A DNA stretch of 64,000 bases from Maribellus luteus (GCF_003576475.1 NZ_QWGR01000009.1:62001-126000), one strand, 5' to 3'; positions 7,438 to 17,585 are shown, numbered from the stretch's first letter. Translations and numbers: made by a program. The notes: generated by a model not told the origin, from the letters alone.

Positions 7438-8907
7438 TCATGAGCTTTTCAATTCATTTAATAGTTCTTGTAAATTGACCGTTGCATAAGTAGATGCATA
7501 ATCAGACATGGCATAAGGTATAATCAATTCACCGTTATGAATGATCGAACCACAGGAATAAACCACATTTGGGACATATCCTTCACGTTCTTCTGCATTG
7601 GGCATCAGCAAAGGAGATTTCAAACGGCCAGTCTCTTTCTCCGGGTTTTGAAGATCAAACAACGATGCCCCGAGCGCATATTCGCGCATCGGGCCCACCC
7701 CATGGGTTATCACCAGCCAGCCTTCGGATGTTTCAATGGGCGAGCCGCAATTTCCTACCTGGATAAACTCCCAAGGAAATTTAGGTTGTTGCAGCAATTT
7801 TGCGTTGCGCCAAACTGAAATATTATCAGAAAAAGCAATGTAATTATTGAATCCATCTAACCTGCAAAGCATGGCATATTTACCATTCACTTTTCGCGGA
7901 AAAAGCGCCATCCCTTTGTTTTGGGCAATTTCTCCATGCAACGGCAAAATCCGGAAATGATAAAAATCAGTGGTGTCGATCATTTTGGGCATCACAGTAG
8001 TACCGTCATACGCAGTATAAGTTGCATAATAACTGATCTTTCCGTCATCATCAACAAATTTTACGAAGCGCGCATCTTCAATTCCATTTTTCTCGTTGGC
8101 AGAAACCGGAAAAATTACCCGTTCAGAGATGTTGGTATCCAGCGAAAAGTCCAGTTCGTAATGCGACGAGGCCAACCAGATAATCTGATTAAATAATGCT
8201 TCTTTTTCTGCGGTAAGATGCAACGATTTTCTTGCTTCTTTTATACAATCGCGTAGTTCACCATAAGTAAATGTATCCTTTAACCTATCAAGAATTAAGT
8301 CGGAGGGGATAATCGCATGCACATCCTTCATCTCGCTTAATTTCTTTTTGAAAGACTTCTTTTCATAGACATATCGCCTGATGTGCTCCGCTTCTTCCAG
8401 CATCTTCCCAACCGGTTCAATGGAAAGATTATTGTTTTTATCCAGCACGCCCGTGCGGAAAACAATGGACGATATATGTCCTTCGCCAGTGGCTCTGAAA
8501 CTAAATATCACTCTTTTCTCATCCGGGCCGGTTTCCGACTGATCGGGATGTTCGACAATGGAAGGGTTAAAAAATGCAGCGGATTCAATCGAATACTCCA
8601 TGGTAAAATAGGAGCCAATAAGTATTTTTGTGGAAATGCTAAGCGAATCAGGCCCAACCTTTAAGCGTTCCAGCAAATGAGCGACCCTGTTAAAATGCTT
8701 TTCAAATATTTTGGAGATATTTCTATGCCGTAGCGAGTAATCTCTCAATACAGGACTTAACACCTGTAATACCGAGTTTTCGGACATTTCAATCACTGCG
8801 CGAATGGTGTTTAGCGCCCTTTCATCTCCGGTATAAAGAAACCGTGCAATTACCCTCGATGAATCCGGTATAAATTTTATGTCCTTCCTGTTTACTGCTA
8901 CCTTCAT
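7438..8907 (-). CDS. Glycoside hydrolase family 130 protein (mannoside phosphorylase/mannosidase type)
   Basis: 489 aa. The C-terminal 270 residues have the five-bladed propeller signatures of GH130: EDARFVKFVDDDGKISYYA, CRLDGFNNYIAFSD, GNCGSPIETSEGWLVITHGVG and YSCGSIIHNGELIIPY. GH130 enzymes phosphorolyse or hydrolyse beta-mannosides. The N-terminal 200 residues are a long helical extension, so this belongs to the longer subgroup. No signal peptide is present, so the enzyme is cytoplasmic and more likely a phosphorylase than a secreted hydrolase. Linkage specificity cannot be read from sequence. The CPBP-like gene follows after 3 bp. Confidence 0.85.
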   Translation of the reverse strand: MKVAVNRKDIKFIPDSSRVIARFLYTGDERALNTIRAVIEMSENSVLQVLSPVLRDYSLRHRNISKIFEKHFNRVAHLLERLKVGPDSLSISTKILIGSYFTMEYSIESAAFFNPSIVEHPDQSETGPDEKRVIFSFRATGEGHISSIVFRTGVLDKNNNLSIEPVGKMLEEAEHIRRYVYEKKSFKKKLSEMKDVHAIIPSDLILDRLKDTFTYGELRDCIKEARKSLHLTAEKEALFNQIIWLASSHYELDFSLDTNISERVIFPVSANEKNGIEDARFVKFVDDDGKISYYATYTAYDGTTVMPKMIDTTDFYHFRILPLHGEIAQNKGMALFPRKVNGKYAMLCRLDGFNNYIAFSDNISVWRNAKLLQQPKFPWEFIQVGNCGSPIETSEGWLVITHGVGPMREYALGASLFDLQNPEKETGRLKSPLLMPNAEEREGYVPNVVYSCGSIIHNGELIIPYAMSDYASTYATVNLQELLNELKSS

Positions 8908-9205
8908 AAATTATTCATGTTAAACTTTTTAAAGGTAATGTTTAAAGTGGATTAATTGTAATTGTAAATTTCATGAACATCCTACGAAATAAGTTTTAAG
9001 ATCAATGCATAATACGGTAATCAAGTCCATAGTAACAACTCGTGTAAATACCAAAAGTCCTTTTTTCGTACTCCATTGCTCACAACATCGATCTTCATTG
9101 CTTTAATGTTGTCGTTTTAGCATAACAAGTCTTATATTGCCAATCACCAAAGGCGGACGAATAAACGTGAAATAAGAAAACAGAAACAAATTAAAATTAA
9201 AAGAC

Positions 9206-10228
9206 ATGAAACAAATTCTCACATTCGGGGCGATACTGCTTTTGACAGCCTGTAGTACCCTTAAGAGCGGTAATGGATCTATTTACTGGGTAAACAGTTA
9301 TGAGGTTGACTGCGTAGGTGTAGGCCCAATGAAATGCCTTCAGGTTCAAAAAGGAGAACAACTTAACAACAATGAATGGCAAAACTTTTATACTCAAATT
9401 GAAGGCTTTGAGTACGAACCGGGATATGTCTACAAACTGAGAGTAAAGGAAGAAAAACTGAAAAATGTACCTGCCGATGCTTCTTCAGTAAAATATATAC
9501 TGGAAGAAGTGATCGAGAAAAAAGAAGACCCCAGATGGAAATTAAACGGCAATTGGGATGCACTGAAAATAAACGGGTCGATTATAAAATTACCGCGTAT
9601 ACGTGGTGCCGGTGCAATTCCGCAACTCAATATCGATATGCTTGAAGGCCGGATCAGCGGAACAGACGGATGCAACAATTTTACAGGAACCCTTCAACAG
9701 ATTACCGATAACGAAATAAACATGGGACCTTTGGCTCAAACCAAAAAAATGTGCCCCGATATGACCATTGCAACAGCTTTTATGGAAGCCATGAACAAGG
9801 CCACTCATTATACAGCACTCGATACCAAGCTTGTGCTAAAAGATGCAGCAGGAAACGAGCTACTTGAATTTACGAAAGGTACCGAGCCAAAAGTATTGCT
9901 AAACGACCTATGGGTAACCGAGTGGATGGATGGTAAATACCTTGACAACGGAACCGACTTTCCGCGACTGGAAATTAACAGCACAAAAATGGAAGTTGCC
10001 GGAACCGATGGCTGCAATAATCTGCACGGGAGAATTTCGGAATTAACCAACACCCAGCTGACATTTGGCGTTATGGCAGGCACCCGGATGATGTGTGCCG
10101 ACATGAACATTCCTGACAAATTCAACCAATTACTTCCCAAGGTTCGCAGCTATAAAATCTCGGAACTCAAACTTTCGCTCTTTGATAAGCAAGGAGAAGT
10201 TTTGATGATTATGAGAAAAGTAGATTAG
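9206..10228 (+). CDS. Lipoprotein with DUF4377-like and two META domains
   Basis: 340 aa. Signal peptide with lipobox LTAC (Cys16). Residues 25-110 look like the small DUF4377 domain that often precedes META domains. Two META/HslJ-like domains follow (about 112-205 and 230-335), each with the motif GTDGCNN and a later M/K-M-C pattern (KKMCPDM and RMMCADM). The internal duplication is clear from these paired motifs. It is an envelope lipoprotein. META proteins are linked to stress or heat response in E. coli (HslJ), but no enzymatic activity is known. A perfect 12-bp stem follows the stop. Confidence 0.88.
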   Translation: MKQILTFGAILLLTACSTLKSGNGSIYWVNSYEVDCVGVGPMKCLQVQKGEQLNNNEWQNFYTQIEGFEYEPGYVYKLRVKEEKLKNVPADASSVKYILEEVIEKKEDPRWKLNGNWDALKINGSIIKLPRIRGAGAIPQLNIDMLEGRISGTDGCNNFTGTLQQITDNEINMGPLAQTKKMCPDMTIATAFMEAMNKATHYTALDTKLVLKDAAGNELLEFTKGTEPKVLLNDLWVTEWMDGKYLDNGTDFPRLEINSTKMEVAGTDGCNNLHGRISELTNTQLTFGVMAGTRMMCADMNIPDKFNQLLPKVRSYKISELKLSLFDKQGEVLMIMRKVD

Positions 10229-10237
10229 TGATATTTC

Positions 10238-10282
10238 ACTGGCGGAAATTTCCCGGAAATGGCAAATTTCCGCCACTGTTTT
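10238..10282 (+). terminator. Stem-loop terminator after META lipoprotein
   Basis: TGGCGGAAATTT (10240-10251) pairs perfectly with AAATTTCCGCCA (10264-10275) around a 12-nt loop. A short T-rich run (CTGTTTTAAA) follows. Confidence 0.7.
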
Positions 10283-10395
10283 AAACAAAACCTCAACAAA
10301 TTAGCGCAGGCATTTCGGAATAAACAGATTACAATTGTTACTGAAATAAGAAAATACAACAGCCACGGTATGTTTTCAACCTGATGTTATAAGAA

Positions 10396-10743
10396 ATGAT
10401 TGCGATAAGACGTGCATATGAACAAAAAAGCCCCGACGAAGTTTTCAGTGTTTTTTTTGACCGGCTATGGCCAAGAGGCTTAAAGAAACAGGAGGCTCAA
10501 TGGGATTTATGGATGAAAGAGGTAGCACCTTCTGTGGAACTACGAAAGTGGTTTAACCACGAAATCCCCAGATGGGAAGAATTCAAACTTTTGTACACCC
10601 GCGAACTCAAACAAAAGCCACAAACTTTACAAGAACTGAAAAAACTGGAGTTGCAACACAACCAGCTAACACTGGTGTATGCAGCAAAAGACAGAAATCA
10701 TAACCACGCCCTTGTAATAAAAGCCTTGTTAGACTGCCTTTAA
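10396..10743 (+). CDS. DUF488 family protein (YeaO-like)
   Basis: 115 aa and soluble. The family signature is plain: FDRLWPRGLKK, then WMKEVAPSVELRKWFNH, RWEEFKLLYTREL and LVYAAKDRNHNHA. DUF488/YeaO proteins are small and widespread, with no firmly established biochemical role. It stands alone between a terminator and an esterase gene, with no clear operon partner. Confidence 0.88.
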   Translation: MIAIRRAYEQKSPDEVFSVFFDRLWPRGLKKQEAQWDLWMKEVAPSVELRKWFNHEIPRWEEFKLLYTRELKQKPQTLQELKKLELQHNQLTLVYAAKDRNHNHALVIKALLDCL

Positions 10744-10983
10744 GCGCTCATTTCTATGTAAATAATCTTTTCATGATGGCGCAGGGAACTTCCCAACTTT
10801 TTTTGTGTCTCTGAGTAAATTCCCCTGCCGCCGGCAGACGAAATATCGCAACTGTTTTCAAATTGCGCCAAATACGAGCGATAACGGCCAATAATTTCCA
10901 ACAATTCATTATTATGTTTTGCAGTATTGCATTTTATGTACGATCTTAAAGGCTTGAATTAAGAACGCTAACATTAAATAAGA

Positions 10984-12453
10984 ATGAAAAGAATTACCCA
11001 ACTAACCTTCACCCTTTTGTTCTCTGTGCTGTTTTTTCAGGCAACAACCGCCAAGGTAAAACTTCCGGCTATTGTATCGTCAAACATGGTATTGCAACGA
11101 AACACAACTGTAGTATTGTGGGGCTGGGCCGATGCCAACCAACAGTTAAGCATCGACGCAAGCTGGTTAACAACTCCGCTGCAAGTAACAGCCGATAAAG
11201 ATGGGAATTGGCAGATTGAAGTAAAAACCAACGATTCAACCGATCCCCAGGTAATAAAAATAAGCAGTTCGGATACCAACATCACCCTCGACAATGTTCT
11301 CTTTGGGGAGGTTTGGCTTTGCTCGGGACAGTCGAACATGCAACAGCCGCTCAACGGCTATCCAGGCGAACCAACCTTTGAGGCAAACAAAGCCATTATC
11401 CATGCTGCAAATCCCAACTTACGATTATTTACCGCCAATCGTAAAGGCTCCAAAACACCACTTTCCGACCTGGAGGAATACACAGGATGGGAACAAGCCC
11501 ATGCAGGCAATGTTCGCAATTTCAGCGCTATTGCATACTTTTTCGGACAACAACTTCAGGAGATACTGAATGTTCCCGTGGGAATGATTCATACATCGTG
11601 GGGAGGCAGTTCCGTTCAGGCATGGATCAGCAAAGAGGTAATTAGCCAATACCAGCAAGTCGACCTGGAGCAAACAGATATCACTAAATCGACCAACCAG
11701 ATTCCTACAGCCCTTTACAATGCCATGATTCACCCATTGATTCCTTACACGATTAAAGGAGCTTTGTGGTACCAGGGCGAATCCAATCGTACGGAGCCGG
11801 AGAAATATACCGAACTTTTCCCTGCAATGGTAAAAGACTGGCGCGCTCGCTGGGGAATTGGCGATTTCCCGTTCTACTATGTTCAAATTGCACCTTATTG
11901 GTACAACGATCACAAAGCATATGAAACCAATGCAAACTCTGCATTCATCCGCGAAGCACAGTTAAAATCGGCCGATTTGATACCCAACTCAGGGATGGCG
12001 GTAACACTTGACATTGGCAAAGAGTACAGCATTCATCCTCCCCAAAAGCAAGAGGTGGCCGAACGCTTGCTCTACTTTGCGTTAAACCAGACTTATGGCT
12101 ACGAAAGCGTTGATTGTGCAGGCCCCGCTTACGACTCTAAAGAGGAAAAAGACGGCGGTCTGCTGCTTCATTTTAAACATGCTGAAATGGGTTTGTTTAC
12201 TCCTACCCAACTCGAGGGCTTTGAAATCGCAGGTCCCGACAAAGTGTTCTATCCGGCCCAGGCAAAAATTGTAAACCGGAAAGACGTGCTGGTAACCAGT
12301 GATCAGGTGCCCACCCCTGTTGAAGTACGTTACGGCTGGAGTAACTGGCTTGTTGGAACCTTGTTTGACACCAATATGCTACCAGCCTCTTCGTTCCGTA
12401 CCGACAATTGGAGCGATGCCACCAGAGCCGAAGTGCAAGAAGCATCAAAATAG
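10984..12453 (+). CDS. Sialate O-acetylesterase family protein
   Basis: 489 aa with a signal peptide (about residues 1-23), so it is periplasmic or secreted. The SGNH-type esterase signatures are present: the nucleophile Ser in CSGQSNMQQP (about 116-125), the block YQGESNRTEPEKY, and the catalytic His in SIHPPQKQEVAERL. An N-terminal beta domain (about 25-105) and a C-terminal beta sandwich flank it, as in the SASA family. The role would be removal of O-acetyl groups from sialic acid or from plant and algal glycans. No sialidase or SusCD pair is nearby, so the substrate is open. A strong hairpin follows. Confidence 0.9.
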   Translation: MKRITQLTFTLLFSVLFFQATTAKVKLPAIVSSNMVLQRNTTVVLWGWADANQQLSIDASWLTTPLQVTADKDGNWQIEVKTNDSTDPQVIKISSSDTNITLDNVLFGEVWLCSGQSNMQQPLNGYPGEPTFEANKAIIHAANPNLRLFTANRKGSKTPLSDLEEYTGWEQAHAGNVRNFSAIAYFFGQQLQEILNVPVGMIHTSWGGSSVQAWISKEVISQYQQVDLEQTDITKSTNQIPTALYNAMIHPLIPYTIKGALWYQGESNRTEPEKYTELFPAMVKDWRARWGIGDFPFYYVQIAPYWYNDHKAYETNANSAFIREAQLKSADLIPNSGMAVTLDIGKEYSIHPPQKQEVAERLLYFALNQTYGYESVDCAGPAYDSKEEKDGGLLLHFKHAEMGLFTPTQLEGFEIAGPDKVFYPAQAKIVNRKDVLVTSDQVPTPVEVRYGWSNWLVGTLFDTNMLPASSFRTDNWSDATRAEVQEASK

Positions 12454-12471
12454 TTGATTGAACGGTTATTG

Positions 12472-12506
12472 GTGCCTGACCTTCGTTAAGCGACGAAAGT
12501 CAGGCA
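12472..12506 (+). terminator. Strong hairpin after the esterase
   Basis: GTGCCTGAC pairs with GTCAGGCAC, extended by CTTCG/CGA pairing in the upper stem. The tail is pyrimidine-rich (TCTCTCC) and is not a pure T run. Confidence 0.6.
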
Positions 12507-12788
12507 CTCTCTCCATTATTCTGTTCCTACCCACCTACTCTCAAGTCATATCCAAAGTTCCATACCACTATAACAAGACGTAGTTTTTAGCCTCTCTCCT
12601 TCCGTGGCAAGAAAGCAAGGTCAATTGATGGTTATGATTTTCCTGCTTTAAACGGGAAAAATCACCAGGGTGAAAATTCTATGGAATAAGCATTATTTTT
12701 GCCGCTCGCCGTTTTTTGGATTTTTAGGTCCGTCGCGGTAACTTACACAAGGTATTGTACCGACAAAAATGATGGAATAGTTGAGAAT

Positions 12789-13424
12789 ATGGAAACGCTA
12801 CTTCAATACATAAACATTGCGGGAACTTTTGCTTTTGCCATTTCGGGATCGCTCACCGCCATGAAAAAGAAACTTGATCCGTTTGGTATCCTGATCCTGG
12901 CCTTTGTTACTTCGGTAGGCGGAGGTACTATCCGCGATATGCTGATTGAAAAACGTACCGCTTTTTGGCTGGTCGAACTTGAATATTTGTATGTAATTGT
13001 TGCCGGAACCATCTTTGCCATCCTCTTTCGGAAAAAACTGTCGTACCTGCGAAAAACCATCATGCTTTTCGACAGCGCAGGACTGGGCCTTTTTACCATT
13101 GCCGGCGTGGAGATTGCTCTACAACACGGGTTCAGTAGCGTTAGTTGCATTATCCTCGGCACCATCACCGGTTCGTTTGGCGGTGTTATCCGCGATATTT
13201 TTGCCAACGAAGTACCCGTTATTTTCAGAAAAGAAATTTATGCTACAGTAACCGTACTGGGAGGTATTTGCTACTTGTTATTACGGAAAATGGGCTTCGA
13301 TTTTATCCTGGTCCAGCTTATCCCGGTTTTGATGATTATCGTGCTGCGTATCCTGGCGGTTTATTACAAATGGTCGCTACCGTTGATTATTGTGAATGAA
13401 AATGAGGATCCAGAACGTTTGTAA
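12789..13424 (+). CDS. TRIC/UPF0126 cation channel family protein
   Basis: 211 aa from the ATG at 12789. A 241-aa reading from a TTG at 12699 adds non-family residues, so the shorter start is preferred. There are seven hydrophobic segments in two homologous halves, each with the family glycine motif (SVGGGTIRDML at about 39, GSFGGVIRDIF at about 126). These are the prokaryotic trimeric intracellular cation channels (UPF0126, YicG/YadS type). It stands alone between the esterase and an opposite-strand gene. Confidence 0.88.
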   Translation: METLLQYINIAGTFAFAISGSLTAMKKKLDPFGILILAFVTSVGGGTIRDMLIEKRTAFWLVELEYLYVIVAGTIFAILFRKKLSYLRKTIMLFDSAGLGLFTIAGVEIALQHGFSSVSCIILGTITGSFGGVIRDIFANEVPVIFRKEIYATVTVLGGICYLLLRKMGFDFILVQLIPVLMIIVLRILAVYYKWSLPLIIVNENEDPERL

Positions 13425-13532
13425 CGTGGATCTTTGTTTACGTGCCGTGTAAAGATGAAAAGTGAGGATTAAATGCAGCCTTTCTTTTTCAAAATTTATG
13501 CTATAACTAAAAGTAAAGTCACAATTTAAAAG

Positions 13533-14165
13533 CTAAAGTTCGTTTAATACATTTAACGAAACGAGGTGTTCAATCACGCCCCATTCCTTTAAAAACCAGC
13601 GATCGCCATCAATGTAAAACGAACTAATGGAAGAATTATTGATAGAGAAGACCCGTGGCTGACTCAGCCGGATGTTAAAGGTTTTGTACATCATCATTTC
13701 GAGCACAAGTCCATGCGAAACAAGTAGCACCTTTTGATCAATACATTTAACGGCTATTACTTCTATTTCGGTTGTTACCCGCTTAAAAAGCTGCTCAATG
13801 CTTTCACCGCCGGAAAAAGCAAACTTCGGATCGCGTTGTTTATAGCTATGGAACTCAACGGGGTATTGCTGGTTTATTTCTGCAAAGCTCATTCCTTCGA
13901 CCTTGCCAAAAGAGCGTTCGCGCAAATTGGCATTATATTCAAAAGGTAAATGCAGTTGTTTGTTGATGATTTTTGCTGTTTCAACAGCCCGTTCCAAATC
14001 GCTGCTGATCAGGATATCGAATTCCCGTTTAGCCAGAGCATTTGCCACCAGTTCAGCCTGCAAGATTCCGTTCTCGCTCAGCTTACTGTTACGCTGCCCT
14101 TGTATGCGTTGCTGTACGTTCCAGATGGTTTCTCCGTGTCGGATAATGGTAATCTCGGTAGCCAT
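13533..14165 (-). CDS. Histidine phosphatase family protein
   Basis: 210 aa from the ATG at 14165; four extra codons from a TTG are possible. The RHG motif lies at the N-terminus (TIIRHGETIW, phospho-His), with a substrate-binding Arg in RIQGQRNSKLSENG and the second catalytic His in LLVSHGLVLEMM. This is branch-1 histidine phosphatase, the class of phosphoglycerate mutases, CobC and broad phosphatases. No cobalamin genes adjoin, so the substrate is undetermined. Confidence 0.9.
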   Translation of the reverse strand: MATEITIIRHGETIWNVQQRIQGQRNSKLSENGILQAELVANALAKREFDILISSDLERAVETAKIINKQLHLPFEYNANLRERSFGKVEGMSFAEINQQYPVEFHSYKQRDPKFAFSGGESIEQLFKRVTTEIEVIAVKCIDQKVLLVSHGLVLEMMMYKTFNIRLSQPRVFSINNSSISSFYIDGDRWFLKEWGVIEHLVSLNVLNEL

Positions 14166-14348
14166 ATTTTTTTTCAAGTTCTGCGCGAAGATGAACTATT
14201 TTTTCTGTGGTGGAAAAGTTTCGATGTGAAGATATTATCAAGTTTTTGTTATGTCCTACCTACGAAAAATTGACTGACACTCGTTTAAAATATTGGACAG
14301 TGGAAGTTACTAGTTATGGTGCCGTATGTATCTAGTGTGGAGTTTCGA

Positions 14349-15686
14349 CTAAAACAAACTCTTTATGGATAGGTTCCGGAATACCAGCACCTTTTGAGTT
14401 TTGTTTGTCACTTTAAAGCGGTCGTCAAGGCGGTGACCCATAATCCAGACAATTTTCTTTCCACTGCACAGCAACCACGTGTTTTCCTTTTCGTGCAAAG
14501 GAATTTTTTGATCGATAAAAAAGTCACTTATCTTTTTCATACCCTGCATTCCCAGTGGCTGGAAATAGTCGCCCTGTTTCCACTTTCGTATCAGTAGCGG
14601 AAACTGAATCGTATCAAGGTCGATACAAGCCACATCGGGAGATTTGACGATCTTAAAACCAGCCGCTACCGTTTTTTCAATACTCAACTGAACAGGTTCA
14701 AACAACTCCATATCGGCTTCTTCGATGTAGTAAAGCTGCTCGCCCGGCTCTTTAATGGGCGCCACAAACAAAAATGCACGATCTTTTACCAAGCGGTGTG
14801 TGGCCGAAAAAAACTGCTTACCGGGTTCGGCATCGAGGCTTTGAAACACCTCATCAATCACCGAAGGGTTAAAATGCAAAGGCGAAAGCACCTCCAACAA
14901 GAGTAAGTGAGGAAACTCTGTGGTGCGGAGCTTTTCAATGTCAATCCGCATTTCATCGTTTGTTTCTTCCACCACTTCTTCCTTATCGCGGTTTAACACC
15001 GAAGTGTATACCTGTTCGGCATCACGCAGGTTGTCGATACTCGCCAGCAGGTTCTTTTTGAAAGCGGGATTCAATTCGTTAAACAATGGAAGAATTTTAT
15101 GCCGCAAAAAGTTACGCTGGTACACCACTTCGTTATTGGTAGAGTCTTCACGGTAGTCGAGGTAATTTTGTGCAGCATATTGTTCAATTTCTGCCCTTCC
15201 GGCCAGCAAGAGGGGGCGAATCAGGTAGCCCGACTTTTCCTTGATGCCGGTCAACCCTTTTATACCCGTTTTTCGCGACAGGTTCAGGAAAAACGTCTCG
15301 ATCAGGTCGTCCTGGTGATGAGCGGTTACAATTCTGTCGTAGTTGTTCTCCCGCCGGATTCGTTCAAAAAAGGCATAACGCAATTCGCGGGCAGCCATTT
15401 CAATGGAAATACCACTGATCCGGGCATATTCCTCGGTGTCGAAGGTTTCGAAAAACGAGGGAATTCCGTGCATTTGCACGTATTCCCTTACAAAACGTTC
15501 ATCTCCGTCCGACTCCTCACCACGTAGCCGAAAGTTGCAGTGCGCCACTCCGTATTCAAAACCCGATTGTTCAAACAGGTGTAAAAGAACCATGCTGTCG
15601 ATACCGCCACTAACTGCCAGTAACACGCGCTCATCGGGAGCAATCAGTCCTTTCTCTTTAATATTTTGAATAAAGTTTTTTAGCAC
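14349..15686 (-). CDS. tilS: tRNA(Ile)-lysidine synthetase
   Basis: 445 aa. The PP-loop ATPase motif LLAVSGGIDSMVLLHLF sits at about residues 22-38. The family marker THHQDD-like segment appears as VTAHHQDDLIETFFLNL, followed by RPLLLAGRAEIEQYA. The C-terminal substrate domain (about 350-445) includes WKQGDYFQPLGMQGMKKISD. The enzyme converts C34 of the tRNA-Ile CAU anticodon to lysidine in the cytoplasm, an essential step. It lies 15 bp downstream of pepT on the same strand and is probably co-transcribed. Confidence 0.96.
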   Translation of the reverse strand: MLKNFIQNIKEKGLIAPDERVLLAVSGGIDSMVLLHLFEQSGFEYGVAHCNFRLRGEESDGDERFVREYVQMHGIPSFFETFDTEEYARISGISIEMAARELRYAFFERIRRENNYDRIVTAHHQDDLIETFFLNLSRKTGIKGLTGIKEKSGYLIRPLLLAGRAEIEQYAAQNYLDYREDSTNNEVVYQRNFLRHKILPLFNELNPAFKKNLLASIDNLRDAEQVYTSVLNRDKEEVVEETNDEMRIDIEKLRTTEFPHLLLLEVLSPLHFNPSVIDEVFQSLDAEPGKQFFSATHRLVKDRAFLFVAPIKEPGEQLYYIEEADMELFEPVQLSIEKTVAAGFKIVKSPDVACIDLDTIQFPLLIRKWKQGDYFQPLGMQGMKKISDFFIDQKIPLHEKENTWLLCSGKKIVWIMGHRLDDRFKVTNKTQKVLVFRNLSIKSLF

Positions 15687-15701
15687 CGCGTATTTATTTT
15701 C

Positions 15702-16925
15702 TTATTTGTATTTCCCCACCAATTGTGCAATGTTCAGAATCACTTCCACAGCTTTTACCATCGAAGCGACCGGAACAAATTCAAAGGGGCCGTGAAAATT
15801 GTGCCCGCCAGCAAACACATTCGGACAAGGCAACCCGTCGTACGACAAACGTGCCCCGTCGGTACCGCCGCGAATGGCTTTAATTTTGGGTTCTACATCT
15901 GCCAGTTTCATTGCTTCTTTTGCAATGTCGATCACGTGCATTACCGGCTCAATCTTCTTCCGCATGTTGTAATACTGGTCTTCCATTTTCAGATCCACCA
16001 CCTCTTTTCCGTATTCAAGGTTAATCAGCTGAACCACTTCTCTCAGCAGTTTTTTCTTTTCCTCAAATTTTTCGGAACTGTGATCACGGATCAGGTACTG
16101 GAGTTCAGCTTTTTCCACATTTCCGTTCAAGGATAGCAAATGAAAGAAACCTTCGTACTTTTCGGTATGTTCAGGGCGCTGGGTAGGCGGTAACATGCCC
16201 ACAAGTTTGTGTGCCACCAGCAATGCATTCACCATTTTATTTTTGGCCGCTCCGGGATGCACACTCCGTCCGCTGATTGTTATTTTGGCACCCGCCGCAT
16301 TGAAGTTCTCAAACTCCAACTCACCAATTTCCCCGCCATCTAGGGTGTAGGCGAAATCGGCCCCAAACTTTTCCACGTCGAAATGGTCGGTTCCTTTTCC
16401 GATCTCTTCATCGGGAGTAAAGGCAATCCTGATCTTTCCGTGTTTAAAGCTTTTGGTATTGCGGATGATTTCGGCAGCCGTTACAATTTCAGCCACTCCT
16501 GCTTTGTCGTCGGCTCCCAGCAAGGTGGTTCCATCAGCAGTTATGATGTCTTGTCCTTTGTAATTCAGAATTTCAGGAAAATCTTTGGGATCGATCACCA
16601 CACCGTTCTTTAATTTCACCGGCGAGCCATCGTATTTTTCAATGATCTGCGGCTTTACATTTTCCCCTGCAAAATCAGGGCTGGTATCCACATGAGAAAT
16701 AAAACCCACCACGTGGCAATCATCCACACCATTAGCCGGAATGGTAGCCGTTACATAACCGTATTGATCCATTTCCACCTCTTCCAAACCGATTCCTTTC
16801 AGTTCTTCCACCAGCTTTTTCATAAAATCAAGCTGACGGCTGGTACTTGGGTAAGAGGTACTTTCCGGATCGGAGGTGGTATATTGTTGGGCATAGCTGA
16901 TAAATCGTTCCACTACTTTTTCCAT
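15702..16925 (-). CDS. pepT: Peptidase T (aminotripeptidase)
   Basis: 407 aa, the usual length for PepT. M20-family metal ligands are visible: SHVDTSPDF, LLGADDKAGVAEIV, TPDEEIGKGTDHFD and, near the end, GGTDGARLSYDGLPCPN and AGGHNFHGPFEFVP. It is a cytoplasmic di-zinc enzyme that removes the N-terminal residue of tripeptides. It heads a short operon with tilS. A TATATTTG -7 element lies about 35 bp upstream. Confidence 0.95.
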   Translation of the reverse strand: MEKVVERFISYAQQYTTSDPESTSYPSTSRQLDFMKKLVEELKGIGLEEVEMDQYGYVTATIPANGVDDCHVVGFISHVDTSPDFAGENVKPQIIEKYDGSPVKLKNGVVIDPKDFPEILNYKGQDIITADGTTLLGADDKAGVAEIVTAAEIIRNTKSFKHGKIRIAFTPDEEIGKGTDHFDVEKFGADFAYTLDGGEIGELEFENFNAAGAKITISGRSVHPGAAKNKMVNALLVAHKLVGMLPPTQRPEHTEKYEGFFHLLSLNGNVEKAELQYLIRDHSSEKFEEKKKLLREVVQLINLEYGKEVVDLKMEDQYYNMRKKIEPVMHVIDIAKEAMKLADVEPKIKAIRGGTDGARLSYDGLPCPNVFAGGHNFHGPFEFVPVASMVKAVEVILNIAQLVGKYK

Positions 16926-16959
16926 ATCACTAATATCTTTTCTTGAATTTTGTAAGCCT

Positions 16960-16967
16960 CAAATATA
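16960..16967 (-). promoter_or_regulatory. Putative -7 element upstream of pepT
   Basis: The minus-strand reading is TATATTTG, a perfect TAnnTTTG. No good -33 was found. Confidence 0.4.
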
Positions 16968-17174
16968 CAAATTAAAAACACCAGCGGCTATTTTTCACCC
17001 CTCACTGCAACCGGTAAATGAAGTAATCCTGAGCAAAAAAGGTCAGACGGCATACTTCGTAAAACGGATTAAAAAATGCTGTAAAACTTAACTATAAAAC
17101 ATATTAAAAACCACAACCATCCTACTTAAAGCACGTAATAGCTAACATAAAAATCAACTAAAATTCAATTAACC

Positions 17175-17585
17175 ATGAAAAAGCTAAAATGGATCTTTAT
17201 CGCAGGAATTTGTATAGTGATACTTTCGGCTTGTAGTAACAACTCTCAAAAGAAAAGTGATCAACAGTCGAATGTCATTGAAAATACGATAAGTGAAGAA
17301 CTTCATCAGGCTCACTGCGATTTGCTTGCCAAAGCAAACGAAGAACTGGCAAATATTAACCAGAAAGTAAGAGATTTGAATGACAAAATTAAAAACGGAG
17401 AAAAGTTAACCGATGCCCAGAATGCAGCTTTGGATGAATTTGAGGTAAAACAAGCTTCGATCAATAAACGAATGCATGAAATTAAAAATATCAAGCAGGA
17501 AGACTGGGAAAATTTCAAAGCAACTTTTGAAAACGATATGAAAGATATCCTTGCAACAATTGATAAAATACTATCAGAGTTTTAG
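17175..17585 (+). CDS. Small coiled-coil lipoprotein
   Basis: 136 aa. Signal peptide with lipobox LSAC (Cys20). The mature part is charged and helical, with heptad-like spacing from about residue 50 to the end (for example NEELANINQKVRDLNDKIK), so a coiled coil is likely. I recognise no family. It is a single gene flanked by opposite-strand genes. By form it could be a small envelope lipoprotein. Confidence 0.75.
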   Translation: MKKLKWIFIAGICIVILSACSNNSQKKSDQQSNVIENTISEELHQAHCDLLAKANEELANINQKVRDLNDKIKNGEKLTDAQNAALDEFEVKQASINKRMHEIKNIKQEDWENFKATFENDMKDILATIDKILSEF

